This document shows positions 18,890-30,345 of a stretch of 64,000 bases of DNA, piece after piece. The translations under genes were made by a program, and so were the position numbers. The first letter of the stretch is position 1. The number at the start of each line of letters is the position of its first letter. The notes beneath the pieces are model-generated. The model did no database searches. It worked only from the letters and a program-made list of their open reading frames with translations, and was not told the DNA's origin. The stretch comes from Locusta migratoria. Its lineage: Eukaryota > Arthropoda > Insecta > Orthoptera > Acrididae. The stretch is taken from contig CM048744.1 of the NCBI GenBank assembly GCA_026315105.1, forward strand, positions 354,765,168 to 354,829,167. The letters are read 5' to 3'.

Positions 18890-19491
18890 AAATATTTAAT
18901 TTCTTAATGTTGTCAGCTCCTCGACGTCCATAATAGTTTAATGTTTAGACCCCATTACAATCGCTTCGCATTGTCTGCAAAATTTCAATCACAATCAATC
19001 ATCCTTATACAATACTTTGCTGGCTTTTAGAACGCGCAGTCATTTCTTTTGTAATTTCACGAAATCCGATCATTTTTTTTAATTATTCTATCATGACCAG
19101 TAACTTCATGTTGCACCCACGGTCACACAACAATGGAAAGCGAAGTGAACAGTCTGAACATCGATCTCCTATGGAAAGTATTTCCAACGATCACGTATTA
19201 AATAAGTAAAAGTTACCATTTCCAGCCTCTACAATACGAAGCGCAGGATCCAGCTAGATGCTTTCCGTAAGTCTTATAACGTGCTGTTGCTTGTATGGTG
19301 CCCGACTTTAATATGCAACCCGAGGTTTATTTGCTTTAATGTTCATTTTGTGCTGTACTTTAACTAAATTCTTTCAATTTCAAAACTTCGGTACCATCAA
19401 TTCCTTGCCCAAAATATAATCGCGGAATCTACTTTAACAATTATGGCATCACACGAAGCAAGGGGCGGGCAGCTGGCTTTCGGGGTGGCGG
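18890..19491. other. No recognised feature
   Basis: AT-rich DNA up to the left target duplication of P-like element 2. Confidence 0.4.
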
Positions 19492-19609
19492 GTCAGAGCT
19501 AAAGCACTGGATATCCTGAGCTGAACAATCCGCCATCTTGAATCCCAATCCGACGGCAGTGTTGTATGCTTCGTTGTGCAGCGAAGGGAATCCGCGAATA
19601 TTTTTTGAT

Positions 19610-19700
19610 GTCATTGTTTCACAGTGTGAAATACTTGATTGTGCTGCTCCAAACTGCTCAAATAATAGCAGACATGGTGGCTACAAACATAGATCGGCGT
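19610..19700 (+). pseudogene. THAP N-terminus relic
   Basis: In one frame the DNA reads LDCAAPNCSNNSRHGGYKHR. C-A-A-P-N-C-S-N-N matches the C-x4-C opening of a THAP finger (compare SCAAFNC at 12768 and GCSAVNC at 7294). There is no ATG in frame and a stop follows soon, so it is a dead relic of the transposase first exon. Confidence 0.55.
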
Positions 19701-20370
19701 AAAAGGTGGCTTGTATATTCCAGGCGCCAAGTATGGACGCCAAAATCGAAGAACTATCTGCGCAAACAAAACCTTGTATTTGTATTAGAAACAGTTACGC
19801 TCACAGAGAGGTAGTAATGAAAATACAGGCCTCTACATGTAAGCAATGATTTAGGCTATTTTAATTTTGCATCAGATTGTTAACGAAAGACGACATACAG
19901 TGTGTTTAAAATAAACTAGTTTTCTTGATTTTATTTAGACCAACTAAGGAGTTATCCCAAGGCCGTTAATTGTATTTCAAGTGATGCATGAGTGCAGTTG
20001 GCTTTACCCAGCTAGTGGTTTTATATTATTTGGCATTAGTTCAGTGTTTAAATGTGACTCTCAACACGGGAATATGTAGGCCTAAACCAGACAGTGAACA
20101 GCATGTCTGAAGAAACAAATAATAATAATAATAAATTGAACTTCGTAAAGAATGCGAACAGGAAAGAAGTCCTACATGAAAGGCATTAAATTCAAAATGT
20201 AGCATCCAACATTCATTTTATTTTGATGAACATGCTACCGGAGAGACTTTATTTGGTCGTTATCTAATGAAACCAGACGTTCATAGTTATTAAACCCATA
20301 TTTAACGTAAAATCTACTCTGAAATATGGCGTGTGTAAAATATGCGGGACATTAGAGGAGGAATACGGAA

Positions 20371-20566
20371 AGCCGGCCGCGGTGGCCGAGGGGACTGAGG
20401 CGCTTCAGTCACGGTCTGCACGGCCACTACGGTCGGGGGTTCGAATCCCCCCTCGGGCATGGATATTTGTGCCGTCCTAGTTCGTAAGTAGTTCATAAGT
20501 AGTTTGTAAGTTTAGGGACTGATGACCCCGTAGTTAAGTCCCATAACACTTGCAAACATTTGATTT
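20371..20566 (+). repeat. tRNA-derived SINE (main family)
   Basis: Near-consensus copy flanked by GAATACGGAA (20361-20370) and GAATACGGCA (20567-20576), a 10-bp duplication with one mismatch. Inserted within P-like element 2. Confidence 0.95.
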
Positions 20567-20987
20567 GAATACGGCAAGTACAGTATCGCAATTTAACAAT
20601 ATTCCGTAATTTTTTTCGAAAGCAACTCTTAGTTAGCGTAAACGTATGTGGGCGTACCATTTATAAACCAGAAAATATAATTGTAACGTATTTCAACTGT
20701 ACGTAGTAAATTTTTAGAACGGCAAAATATGCCTTAATTTGCAATGTAAGTGAATGTATTCATATCTCTAACTATCCATGTAACCACTAACTTTAAGTGG
20801 CTTGCCTCTTACAGTCAGATGTAAGCAAACAGATTTACTATTCTGTAATATTTCTGTGTTAGGAAAGTATATTCAATCGCCTTAAAAGCATATTAAACAG
20901 TGTATTTGTTCCGTAGTCTTCAAATGCGTGCCTTCAACGTGGGATTCAAAATGGCGGATTGATCTGCTTGTAGTATACAGTGCTCTA

Positions 20988-21350
20988 GTCAGAGCGGTGA
21001 CGTCACACTGCAGGTGTGCTGCCTGCATGTCGCAACTGTGTTACCCTTGACCGCGGCGGGCGCAGACGGAACGTGTTGCTGCAGTAGGCGGCTCGGTCAC
21101 GACACGGCGCCGTCCAAACACCGTGTTATTACCCCTCGCCACAATCTCACGCAAACCGCTCACAAGTTTTCCCATCTCGCATAAGTTAATCTGGGTGAGC
21201 GCTCTGGCGCCAGACAACTGTTGAGGCGTGGGATGAGTCCGAGTAGAAATAGCCTCCAGCTCACTCTGCTATTTCCGGGAGCGGCTTCAAAGTCCAATCC
21301 TCTTAGCGTCTAAAACCGACTCCAACAAGCGATAAGGCAGGGGCGCGTTA
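20988..21350. promoter_or_regulatory. GC-rich block with a TGACGTCA (CRE) palindrome next to P-like element 2
   Basis: Composition rises to CpG-rich immediately right of the element. GGTGACGTCACACTGCAG lies within 30 bases of the target duplication. The arrangement mirrors that beside P-like element 1 (8464-8780). Promoter activity is an inference; no gene start was recognised. Confidence 0.35.
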
Positions 21351-21378
21351 TATCGTTTTAACATTGTGGATATTTTAA

Positions 21379-22380
21379 TCTATATCTATAAATGTGAATG
21401 GCTGTCCGGTGTACGTTTATCACTTCTGAACCACAAGCCATAAAGAGCTAAAAATTTGTACAGTTACTAATGTCTACCCGGAGAAGGCTTTAGGCACGGT
21501 TTTATGGCGATCGGATAGCTATTTATATATATATATATTAATGTGAATGTCTGTTCGGAATAAGCTTATCACGTACGAACGACAAGACGAAGAGACTTAA
21601 ATATTTGTACAGTTAACTAATTTATACCTGAGGTAAGTTTTAGACACGGTTTTGTAGCGATCTGATAGATATTTAGTAATTTGAAGAATATAACGCAAAA
21701 TACGGAACAATAATTACTCTTTGAAAATTATATTTACTCTTTGATAATCGTTTTATTGGTTGCATTGTTGCTTGAAGGTTGATAATGAAAAAAGGATGGA
21801 ATATATTGGGATGGGAAGTTATCGGTGTATATAAAATTCGACGTGTGTGTGTTAATATTTCGCTCTGCAGCGAAAAGTACAGAACGCAAACGAATGGTCT
21901 GTGTGTAATTGTTGTCCGAAGTCTCCCGTTGTTCACCATAGCAGTTCAATGCCGATAGCTACAGGAGGTGGAAGATATGGTGGTTGAAAGTCGTCATATT
22001 GTAAAAAAATTTGGACTGAAGGCCAGCGATGACGTTTGCGAGTCTATAGCAAGGAGGTTACATACAGCGAAACGTTATGCCACAGACCATATCTACAATG
22101 TCTTCAGCTCTTTCTTTGTAAGGATAAGCATACGAATAAGGACATAAGAACAAATAAATAAAGCAGTAAAAAAGAAATTTCTTTTAATACATCTCTTTAT
22201 CGATTTGACGTTTCGCGCATTACATCAAGTGATCGAACCTGTAATATTATTACAATCATTATTGTTGAATTTCGTGATTGGAGTCATCGAAACGAGTGCA
22301 TTTTTACGCGTGATTTGATCTACAGTACTTCTATTCAGTCTCAAAGCACACTACAGGAAGATAGCATATTTATAATATAT
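21379..22380 (+). mobile_element. Helitron B, 3'-truncated
   Basis: Begins TCTATATCTATAAATGTG at 21379, with the head present twice in tandem (second unit from about 21540), and stays collinear with Helitrons A and C through AGCAAGGAGGTTACATACAG to AGCACACTAC near 22350. The terminal hairpin and CTRR end present in the other two copies are missing; a different sequence follows. No coding capacity was recognised. Confidence 0.8.
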
Positions 22381-22399
22381 ATACATGTGGCGTCTGTTC

Positions 22400-22720
22400 C
22401 GAAAGAATTTTGTACACGTAAGCTTCAATCCATGAGGATGGTCGCCGTAAGTGTAAGAATCACGTACGATAAATAGTTCAGGAGATATGACGTCATAAAC
22501 AATGAGATGCTCGGAAAACTGCAGCATTTCGCGACAATGTTGTTAATTTTCTCCTAAACCAGTGGACCGATTTCAACCAAATTTGGTACACACAATCCTT
22601 ACTGTGAGGTAACAGTTGCTGCAGTTTAAGAATCAAATACGACACATGGTTCAGAAGATATGACGTCATGAACAATAGGAATCGCAAAGAATGCCACATA
22701 ATGCGGCGAGACTTTATAAA
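22400..22720. repeat. Direct-repeat element with GATATGACGTCAT units
   Basis: GATATGACGTCATAAACAAT (22484-22503) recurs as GATATGACGTCATGAACAAT (22658-22677), each preceded by TTCAGGAGATATGAC-like sequence. The segment between contains CCAAATTTGGTACACAC, and similar pieces occur at 18300 and 37800. A dispersed repeat with an internal tandem duplication, unnamed. Confidence 0.5.
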
Positions 22721-23029
22721 TACACTGTATGAGAATGGCAGTACTTAGCGACTTTAAATATAATTTCAAACCTTTCTTAAACTTTTTCTCGCTGACAACC
22801 ACAGCAAAATGGAGAAAGGAAAAAAGTTTCTCGCTTACTACTTTTCCGCTGTTTATGGAGTAAAACTACGGCATTCGGTATGACATTACAATTTTTAATT
22901 TCTACACTACAAATTGTAGCGTCATCACAGGTTTTGTACACACTAAGGTTAAATAAATTAAATTTAACGTGAAAGATGAAGCAGCAAATGTTAATGTAGT
23001 CAATGTTTATTGCCGTTTACCAGACGACG
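22721..23029. other. No recognised feature; probable 3' flank of the P-type transposase relic
   Basis: AT-rich DNA without coding motifs. The expected terminal repeat of the P-like element was not found. Confidence 0.35.
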
Positions 23030-25060
23030 ATGCAATCCATTACTGCTTCCTCTTTGCGGCACATTTCTTCATTGCTTCTAATTTTGCTTCTTGATTGAGA
23101 TGCCTAATCCTTATAAATGTTTTCGTTTTCACTTACTGCTTCATGAACCTTAGGAAACTTTTGTTTTAAAGTAGAACACAAAGACTTGATGACATTTTTT
23201 TGTTTTGCTGAAAAGCAGCAAATTCTTCTTCAAACTGAAACACTCTACTTTCCCATGCTGGCGACGGAGTGTAAAGACCACCACGAGATATAATTGATAT
23301 CCAGTCTGCATCATGATCGCCTTCACGTCTTTCTGCTGGAAAACCTAGTGATCTATCAATGTTGTGGCACTTAAATGCAATATATCGAGCAATGTATTTT
23401 ACCGCATCTGGAAGAACATATGAGATTACAGCGTCATCCTCCATTGTTACTACATCTGTTAGTAAATTTTCTTCCACATTCACAGTTTCTGGGATTTCGC
23501 GTAGTGGTGATTCGTCAACAACATTTACACATGGCTCACTAGTGATGAAACTTAGGGACGCAGAATCCGGGTCTACATCACACTGGGAAGAGTCTGTATT
23601 TAATTCTTCAGTAACCGGCGTGTTCCCAGGAAAAGAAATATCACTTGCGTTACCTGTCGGTATAAGGAGACGTATTCTGTTCCTTACTTCAAAAGGTTTA
23701 GGGTTGTTATAAAATACACCTAATCCACGTATCCTAGCAAAAAAATTTCCAAGCAATCTTGATTCAGTCTACAAGTTAATATGTAGCTTACTTTCATACT
23801 TTTCAGACTTTCGAAAAGACCAAAGAGAGATTCTATTGCAGTTATGAAACCTTTTTGAAAAGGCAACATTCTTTCTTTATCGCTAATGAGCATTGCTGAA
23901 CAAATCTCTAAGAATCTCTTTGAAGTATTTTCTTGCATTGTGAGATTCATTCGAAACCCACTTTGCATAGGTGAACATTCATCTTTTGGAATTCTAGAGT
24001 TCAAGACATCAAAGACGTCGTTAACCAGCTCAATAAAATTACTTTCAACGTCCTTATGAAGAACATACTTCAAAGCCTGAGCTGTTCGCCGTGAAAATAG
24101 GCGCGCTGCCATCCGTACATTCTGCCTTGCTCGACCAGTTACGTTTAAGTGGACTTCAGTTATGTGGTGTGTTATCGTTAGGTCACTGTTTTGATGTTTC
24201 AAAAGTTCCTGTATACCTGCCTTAGATATTTTTGACCCATCAGGTAGCGTCATACCTGTATCCAAGAAATCGTCCCGCAATAACTTTAACAGATGTGGTA
24301 CATCGAAGAAAACCCATACATTCCTGGTATCGTCTGCTGGATTTGCGAAATATGTTTTATCCGTATCGACAGACAGTTCCATCCATACTTTTATATTTTT
24401 TCCGCCAATATCACACGTTACAGCTACAACATATATTCCTGATTCCTCTACTGCCTTAATGACGTTCTGAAGCAAACTTCAAGTCATAACAGTGTCAAAG
24501 TCATAGTAAACTGGTTGTTTCCATTACTTACACAACCAACGTATCATGCAAACTTGTATATTAGAATGTGGTCCGACTACTATGTCTTCAGACGAATCGT
24601 AACATATGCGACCATCAACTGCTAGTCTCTCTTGAGTAGTAAAAGTGTGTCACTTGGCTTTCAATAAACACAGGATATCATCAAGAATATCCGGTCTGTA
24701 TTTAAACTCCTTCGTCCATTCCTGAAGCTTTGCCCTGCACGGCAAAGGAAATTTTCACTTTCGCAAATAAGTATATGCTTTAGGCGACAAAGCTCTTAAT
24801 GTCAATGAATGGGCAATGTCCTCTGAATTCCACTTTACCCTTTTATTGTCGTTTAATAGGCATCTTATCTGCGCTGGTGTAAAACACTTCGACAATACAT
24901 TATTCACACTTTTGTGCAACTGGATTTTTTCTTTCGCGTCGGATGACTTTTTTGTCCGCTTCAATGAAAGAACACGTCGGAGAGAGTTCGTTTTGCTTCG
25001 TAAGGCTGCATCACATTTTTTAAATGTGGCTTCCGTCTGTGCATTTAATTTTTTTTAAAA
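23030..25060 (-). pseudogene. P-element (THAP9-type) transposase, decayed
   Basis: Minus-strand pieces in order. 24964-24755 has FTPAQIRCLL and SLTLRALSPKAYTYLR, the N-terminal P-element transposase domain. 24475-23720 has AVTCDIGGKN, VFFDVPHLLKLLRDDFLDTG and the GTP-binding insertion region. 23756-23166 has FFARIRGLGVFYNNPKPFEV, the downstream catalytic part (as in THAP9), followed by an acidic linker. Frame changes occur near 23740 and 24740, with stops near 24640 and 24480. Weak homology continues to about 23030 in another frame. P transposases bind GTP and cut and paste THAP elements. This copy cannot be translated as one protein. Confidence 0.85.
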
Positions 25061-25390
25061 GTTCAGTGTAGGCCCTCAGGTCCTTGATTTCCAAATCCTT
25101 ATTCACTACTTCAGTCTGTTCATGAACGGAATCTGTACTTGAAGATCGGTCGATTTTTTTTTTTCGATGATACAGTGTCTAAAGCTCGTTTTTGCAAATT
25201 TGTTGCTCCACAGCGTTGTGCACGACTTGCGGATCCCTAAAAAATGAATTTAACTTTAATTTTATTATTCCTAAAATTATTTACGAAGTTCTACTCGAAA
25301 AATTCATTACTAAGTACTATGCAACTATATTAATTTTTCAGTAAAAATCAGATAAATAGACAAAAGCTATTAAATATCAATGTCATAAAC
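25061..25390. other. Intron-like spacer upstream of the transposase core
   Basis: AT-rich DNA between the N-terminal transposase piece and the foldback MITE pair. No splice sites could be fixed. Confidence 0.35.
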
Positions 25391-25398
25391 GACTACAA

Positions 25399-25735
25399 TG
25401 GTTAAATTTTAGTTTCTATCTCGGCGATTTCGCGTGATAATGAACGGATGCTAAATGCCGGCAATTGCGTGACTACTTACACGTTTTGTTATGAAATCTT
25501 CGTTTCTACGAAGGCAATTACGTATACTGAGCGGACAGGAGGACATATAAGAACCTGTCTACTGTAGAGGAACGGTATTATTTATTTCCTTTATGGTCTG
25601 TATCAACGTGTATAGAAACACTAATCAACTCACTTTATGTGGTTCAGATTTGAATATTAGATCTTGGCAAAGATTTTCTACCGTCTTGTTGTTGTTACCA
25701 ACATAATCACACTCGAGGTGAATTTACTTTTCATC
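25399..25735. repeat. GTAAAATTTTAC foldback MITE, copy 2 (left arm)
   Basis: Runs from GTTAAATTTTAGTTTCTATC to GTTACCAACATAATCACACT and beyond, with its own inverted ends. Its core (GGCAATTACG...GTGGTTCAGATTTGAATATT) is nearly the reverse complement of 25905-26140. Confidence 0.65.
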
Positions 25736-25867
25736 CTGGATATAATGGCTTCAAGAGGCTTAGCAATAGCCTTTAGTTTTACGTATTCCCAATATGTTAA
25801 CTATTTTAAACTGGTTTATAGTTCAAATAACAAAATCCGCATATAGCGCGTAATTTGTAGCTTTACA

Positions 25868-26240
25868 TCGGTAAAATTTTACTTTCTATTCCGGCGTCTT
25901 CGCGTGATTATGTTGGTAACACCAATAGGACGGTAGAAAATCTTTGTCAAGATATAATATTCAAATCTGAACCACATATAATGAATACTGTAGATTAGTG
26001 TTTCGTACAGACCATGAAGGAAGTAAACAATGCTACTCCTCCTCTATGGTTGACATGTTCTTGTATGTGTCCTTGTCCGCTCAGTAAAAATAATTGCCTT
26101 CGTAAAACTAAGATTTCATGACAAAACATTTAAGTAATCGCTCGATTGGTCAATCCGAACGTCACATGATTGCCGGCATTCAGCATACGTTGCCAACATT
26201 ATCACGCGAAGTCACCAGGATAAGTCATAAAATTTAACCG
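25868..26240. repeat. GTAAAATTTTAC foldback MITE, copy 3 (right arm)
   Basis: Starts CGGTAAAATTTTACTTTC and ends near CATAAAATTTAACC. It is inverted relative to copy 2, so together they form a foldback with arms of about 330 bases and a 130-base spacer. Shares ATGTTCTTGTATGTGTCC with the copy at 7700-8024. Confidence 0.65.
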
Positions 26241-26376
26241 CCTATACAATATAGCGAGTCATTCATTGTCGTTGAGCAACACAGTAAAGCGTCAAAAGAT
26301 GTTGCATTTGTGTGAATTCATTTATATCGTAATTTTTTGTTTCAGTTATTTTAAGTGTTATGTATGTGCAGACTTT

Positions 26377-26625
26377 TTACCTTTCTACAATTTCTTCTCC
26401 ATGCCAGTTCGGAATGTTTATGGAGGCGATTGCTGTTGGTAATAACTTCTTTCTTGAAGTTATCCCTAGAAGCTTATTTCTCAGATCCCGTTCATAATCC
26501 TCAGACCGAAAATGAGCTGAACACACACGTGCAGTTTTCACGTTGCAGGTGCTCATCCTTGGGAAAAACGTGATAAATAACGTTCGTCGTAGTTCGAGCA
26601 GTATTAGTGCATTGTGCCACGGCAC
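26377..26625 (-). pseudogene. THAP domain C-terminal half (P-like transposase exon)
   Basis: The minus strand reads TARVCSAHFRSEDYERDL followed by LGITSRKKLLPTAI. R-V-C-S-x-H-F-x-x-x-D-Y-E-R-D-L is the second half of a THAP zinc finger, with its third Cys and the His, and the AVPSI-like end. It lies upstream of the transposase core on the same strand and is most likely an exon of that gene. The first THAP exon is not recognisable upstream; an hAT element has inserted about 210 bases away. Confidence 0.75.
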
Positions 26626-26835
26626 AATTACGGTGACCCTTGCTCATGACTGCCTCGAAACAAATTACTTTTCTTGGATGTACAGCGCGACTTCCGTATC
26701 CTGCTTAGTGCACAATACTGCAGCGTCCTCGCCGTGACATCACGGCGCGCAAAGGCGTCTGGGAGTTTTCTGCTCGCCAGGCGCCGGAATGGCCTACCTG
26801 CTTTTTCTATATACCTTGGTAAGAACCCGTATCTG

Positions 26836-29528
26836 CAGTGGCGGCGATTAGGGGGGGGGGGGGGGCAGGGGGGGCAGTTGCCCCCCCCCCCCCCACTTTC
26901 TGGGAAAAATATGATTAAATTATTCACTTTTTTAGCGTAGTAACACTTGTATACTTTTAAAACTGATTTGCACAATTGTAACATAGCTGTTACAATTGGG
27001 AATTATGGTGGTACACATGCTGAGAGTGTATTGCCTGCAAGTAAAACTACTCAGTCCAATAGTCCTCAGCTTCAATTTGAACCAAGAGATCCAATTCATG
27101 GTAGACAAGCAGCATTACAGTTTTTTTTTAAATGGTCCTTTTCAATCTATTATTGTTAAGTACCCACAAACGAAGGGTAGAAAGTTTAGAAGTCTGTGGT
27201 ACACAAATTACAATTGGTTAGAATACAGTGTTGCTGCTGATAAAGCTTTTTGCTTCCCATGTCGTTTTTTCCGTTCCGCAGGTTGTTATGATGAAACCTT
27301 CATATCTAATGGGTTTAAAAACTGGAAAAAAGCAGGCCAACGCTTTAAAGAGCACGAAAAAACTTCTCACCTCAGTGCTCTTCAACGTTGGCAGGAAGGT
27401 TTTAAAAGTAAAGAAAGTGTGGTAAGCAAAATATCAACACATCATCAAGAAGAAGTTAAAAAAATCGTGATTATCTGAAGATTTTATTCCAGTCTCTACT
27501 TTTCATGGCCAAACAGGGAATAGCACTTCGGGGTCATAGAGAAAATGAGGACTCTGATAACAGGGGTAATTATGTCGAGTTATTGAAGCTGAGATCAACG
27601 GAAAACTCTTTATTAAAACAAAAATTTTTAGACAGAGATAAGTTTTTCAATTATGATCATCACGATGTTCAAAATGAAATGATTGAAATCATGGCAAATT
27701 TGGCCAGGCAGTACATATTTGATGAAACAATTCTCCGTGATTGTTGATGAAACTCCAGATGTGTCACATCAAGAACAATTGACTCTTGTTATAAGACGTA
27801 ACAGAAAAGCTCGAAATCAAAGAAATCCAAAACTGATTTGACTGATGGTGAAACGTTATACAAGCTGCTTGTTTCAATTTTCGTTGAACTTGGCATTGAC
27901 CTTAAAAATATAATTGCTCAGTGCTATGACGAAGCGGGGAAACATGAGTGGTTCTTACAAGGGTGTCGCTGTGAGGATGAAAGAACGAAACCCGTATGTT
28001 ATGTTTGTACATTGCTATATGCATTCTCTAAATCTTGCACTTGCCGATGCATCTAAAAACATTCCTTCTGTTCGCAAAGTTTTTAGCACAGTCCAACAAC
28101 TATACTGTTTTATTGAGGCTTCGTCTAAAAGACATGCAGTATTTGCCACAATAAAAAGTGCAGCATGTGCAGTCAAAGAAGGAATAAATAAGAATTTGTC
28201 CTTGAAAGCACTAAGTGACACAAGATTTAGCAGCAGATATGAAAGCTTGCGAGCGGTTCAACAACACTTAATAGATATACTGCACACTCTGGAAAATATT
28301 GAAGCTACTGAATCCATAACTGGTGGAGATGCTCACGGATTGATCACAAGTATTACCAAGTTTGAAGTTTATTTTTGTATTGAATACTATGAAGTACTTT
28401 TTTGAAAAAACTAACATTCTTTCAAAGTACATACAGAATCATGATGTATCCATTCATGAACTAGTCCAGGTTGCTGACAGCGTAGTTATGTTCATAAATT
28501 GTTTGAGAAATCAAGAAGAGTTCCAAAAGTTTTTGACTGAAGCAGTTGATTTTTGTGAAAGACATGTCTTTGAGGGGCCAACAGTTCAGCGCAAAAGAAA
28601 ACTTTCACAAATGACAGGAGAAGGATATGTTAATCCTGAATATAATTCACCTGAAGTCTACTTTTTAAAAAACATTTTATTACCCTCTGTTAGATACACT
28701 CAGTGAGAACATTAGGTCACGATTTGAAAAAAAAGAAGAAAAAAAAACAGCTGGCTCTACTCTGCAACATGGAACTACTTCTGACGGCTTCGATGAAGAA
28801 CAACTCAATTTGTAACGATCGTATCAAAGAAGCATGTATTGCTGTGAGTTCCGCGTTTGGTTTGGAAAATAATTTAGTCTCAGAAATCGATGTATTTTCG
28901 AGAAAGAAACGTGATTCAGACCAAATACATCGTCATCTTGTGCCAAATTTGGTTTCACAATTTAAGTCTAAAATGTTCACAACTAGTATGTATTCCTTAA
29001 TTTGTTCAAGCTACTGCAACTGTTTTTGACTATCCTGGTGTCCACTGCAACGGCAGAACGATCTTTCAATGTCCTCAAAGTGATCAAAATCTACTTGAGG
29101 AATTCTATACTTCAAGAACGTTTAACACATTTAGCTAAACTAGCCATTGAAAAAGATGGGGCTAAAAACATCAAATTAGAGGAATGTGTAGAAATTTATG
29201 CCAGACGGAAACCAAGGCACATAGCTTTGTTTTAAAGCAATTATGCTTTGACAAGACGTATCATGTTAAATTACGCTATTGTCTGTTATTTTTGTTTATA
29301 ATTAAACTAATGTTCCTTTGTTTGTAACAGTTGTATTTTACTAGACAACTTAATTAAACAATGTATGGCAATTACAATTGTATATTGTCTTATGTTTTTC
29401 TCGCATTTGGTATTATAGGCCTATAGGTGCAAAAATCAAACTATAACATGAAAGAATTTCTTACAATGCCATTTTTAGTTTTAGATTTTACTTTGCCCCC
29501 CACTTCTAACGTCCAATCGCCGCCACTG
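26836..29528 (+). mobile_element. hAT transposon (2.69 kb) with exact 8-bp TSD
   Basis: CGTATCTG stands at 26828-26835 and at 29529-29536, an 8-bp duplication as made by hAT elements. The element begins CAGTGGCGGCGATTAG and ends with the inverse CAATCGCCGCCACTG. The left subterminal region has a long G run followed by a C run (26851-26894) that can form a snapback. Inside is a nearly complete but frameshifted ZMYM-type hAT transposase. Confidence 0.95.
26950..29235 (+). pseudogene. hAT transposase, TTF zinc finger / ZMYM type, frameshifted
   Basis: In order: a TTF-type zinc finger (27165-27420; AFCFPCRFFR and HLSALQRW), a DUF4371-like region (27500-28010; VIVDETPDVSHQEQLTLVIR), the RNase H-like core (28010-28420; MHSLNLALADASKN and LSDTRFSSRYESLRAVQQHL), and the hATC dimerisation end (29035-29220; TATAERSFNVLK). 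Frame changes are visible at the T run near 27120, the A run near 27457, near 27735 and 27830, near 28390, near 28700, and near 29010. Disruption is mostly at homopolymers, so some could be sequencing errors. As written no complete transposase can be made. Confidence 0.9.
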
Positions 29529-30003
29529 CGTATCTGTACTCAATCTTTGGATTCTTGTCTAAATCTAAAACTACGTTAATCTTCACTGTCTACCTGTTGA
29601 GTACACAGTTACATAGACGAGACGTTGCAATCTTTTGGACAGTAGCGCCGAAATATTCTTTTGGGTAAAATAAATGTGTGGTGGCGTATCTTTGATATCG
29701 ACTGCTAAGCGTCGACCAAGACGCCAGTTCTGTTAAGTTGGCAGTACAGCAACTAGCGGTACCACACATCATCCACAGCCACGCCTCCAGAAGCCTCGTC
29801 TTGGAGAGAGTTTTGAACACAGACATACATTACTAGACTGGCAAACTTTCCTCTTTGACTGAAGCTTGATGCCGCCATCTTGCCTCACCTAACGTCAAAA
29901 AGTTTCCGTCCGGTACTACTATGATCTTCTGACACGATATGACGTTGTAAGCTTTACTAGTTGGTTTGAAAATGATTTGCATTTGAGATAACATTTCCGC
30001 ATT

Positions 30004-30196
30004 GCCGTCCGCGGTGGCCTAGGGGACTGCGGCGCGCCAGTCTGCACGGGCACCACGGCCGGGGGTTCGAATCCCCACTCGGGCATGGATATTTGTGCCG
30101 TCCTTAGTGTTAGCTAGTTCATAAGTAGTTTTTAAGTTTAGGGACTGATGACCCCGTAGTTAAGGCCCATAAGCTATACAAACATTTGATTTGAAA
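30004..30196 (+). repeat. tRNA-derived SINE (main family)
   Basis: Copy with GCCGTCCGCGGTGGCCTAGG head and full body. TTCCGCATT occurs at 29995-30003 and again from 30198, a 9-bp duplication. Confidence 0.94.
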
Positions 30197-30283
30197 CTTC
30201 CGCATTTTCGAATCGTGTTATGAGAAGAACATGTTATGTACGGTTAAACATTAACATTTAGGCAAAGACGTTCTAGCATTTTG

Positions 30284-30345
30284 TTAATCTGTTGTGTCAA
30301 CATAATCATGAGAGGTCGGCGGGATGATAGGTAAAATTTTACTGT
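30284..30345. repeat. End fragment of the GTAAAATTTTAC foldback MITE
   Basis: TGTGTCAACATAATCATGAG + GGCGGGAT + GGTAAAATTTTAC (palindrome at 30331-30342) matches the inner-to-outer order of the other copies' right ends. The left end was not found within the element at 29818-30897. Confidence 0.5.

Larger units (their letters stand above)
19500..20987 (+). mobile_element. P-like (THAP) element 2, non-autonomous, with exact 8-bp TSD
   Basis: GTCAGAGC stands at 19492-19499 and again at 20988-20995. Between them the left end TAAAGCACTGGATATCC and the inverted right end TAGAGCACTGTATAC match, and the homology continues as CAATCCGCCAT + TTTGAATCCC on both sides. An 8-bp duplication, the CCGCCAT motif and a decayed THAP start (19610-19700) link it to P elements. 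It holds no transposase core and carries a SINE at 20371-20566. Confidence 0.8.

Noticed and set aside
26628..26984. 118-codon minus-strand frame across the left end of the hAT element
   Set aside because: It runs through the G and C homopolymers and crosses the transposon boundary, so it cannot be an original gene.
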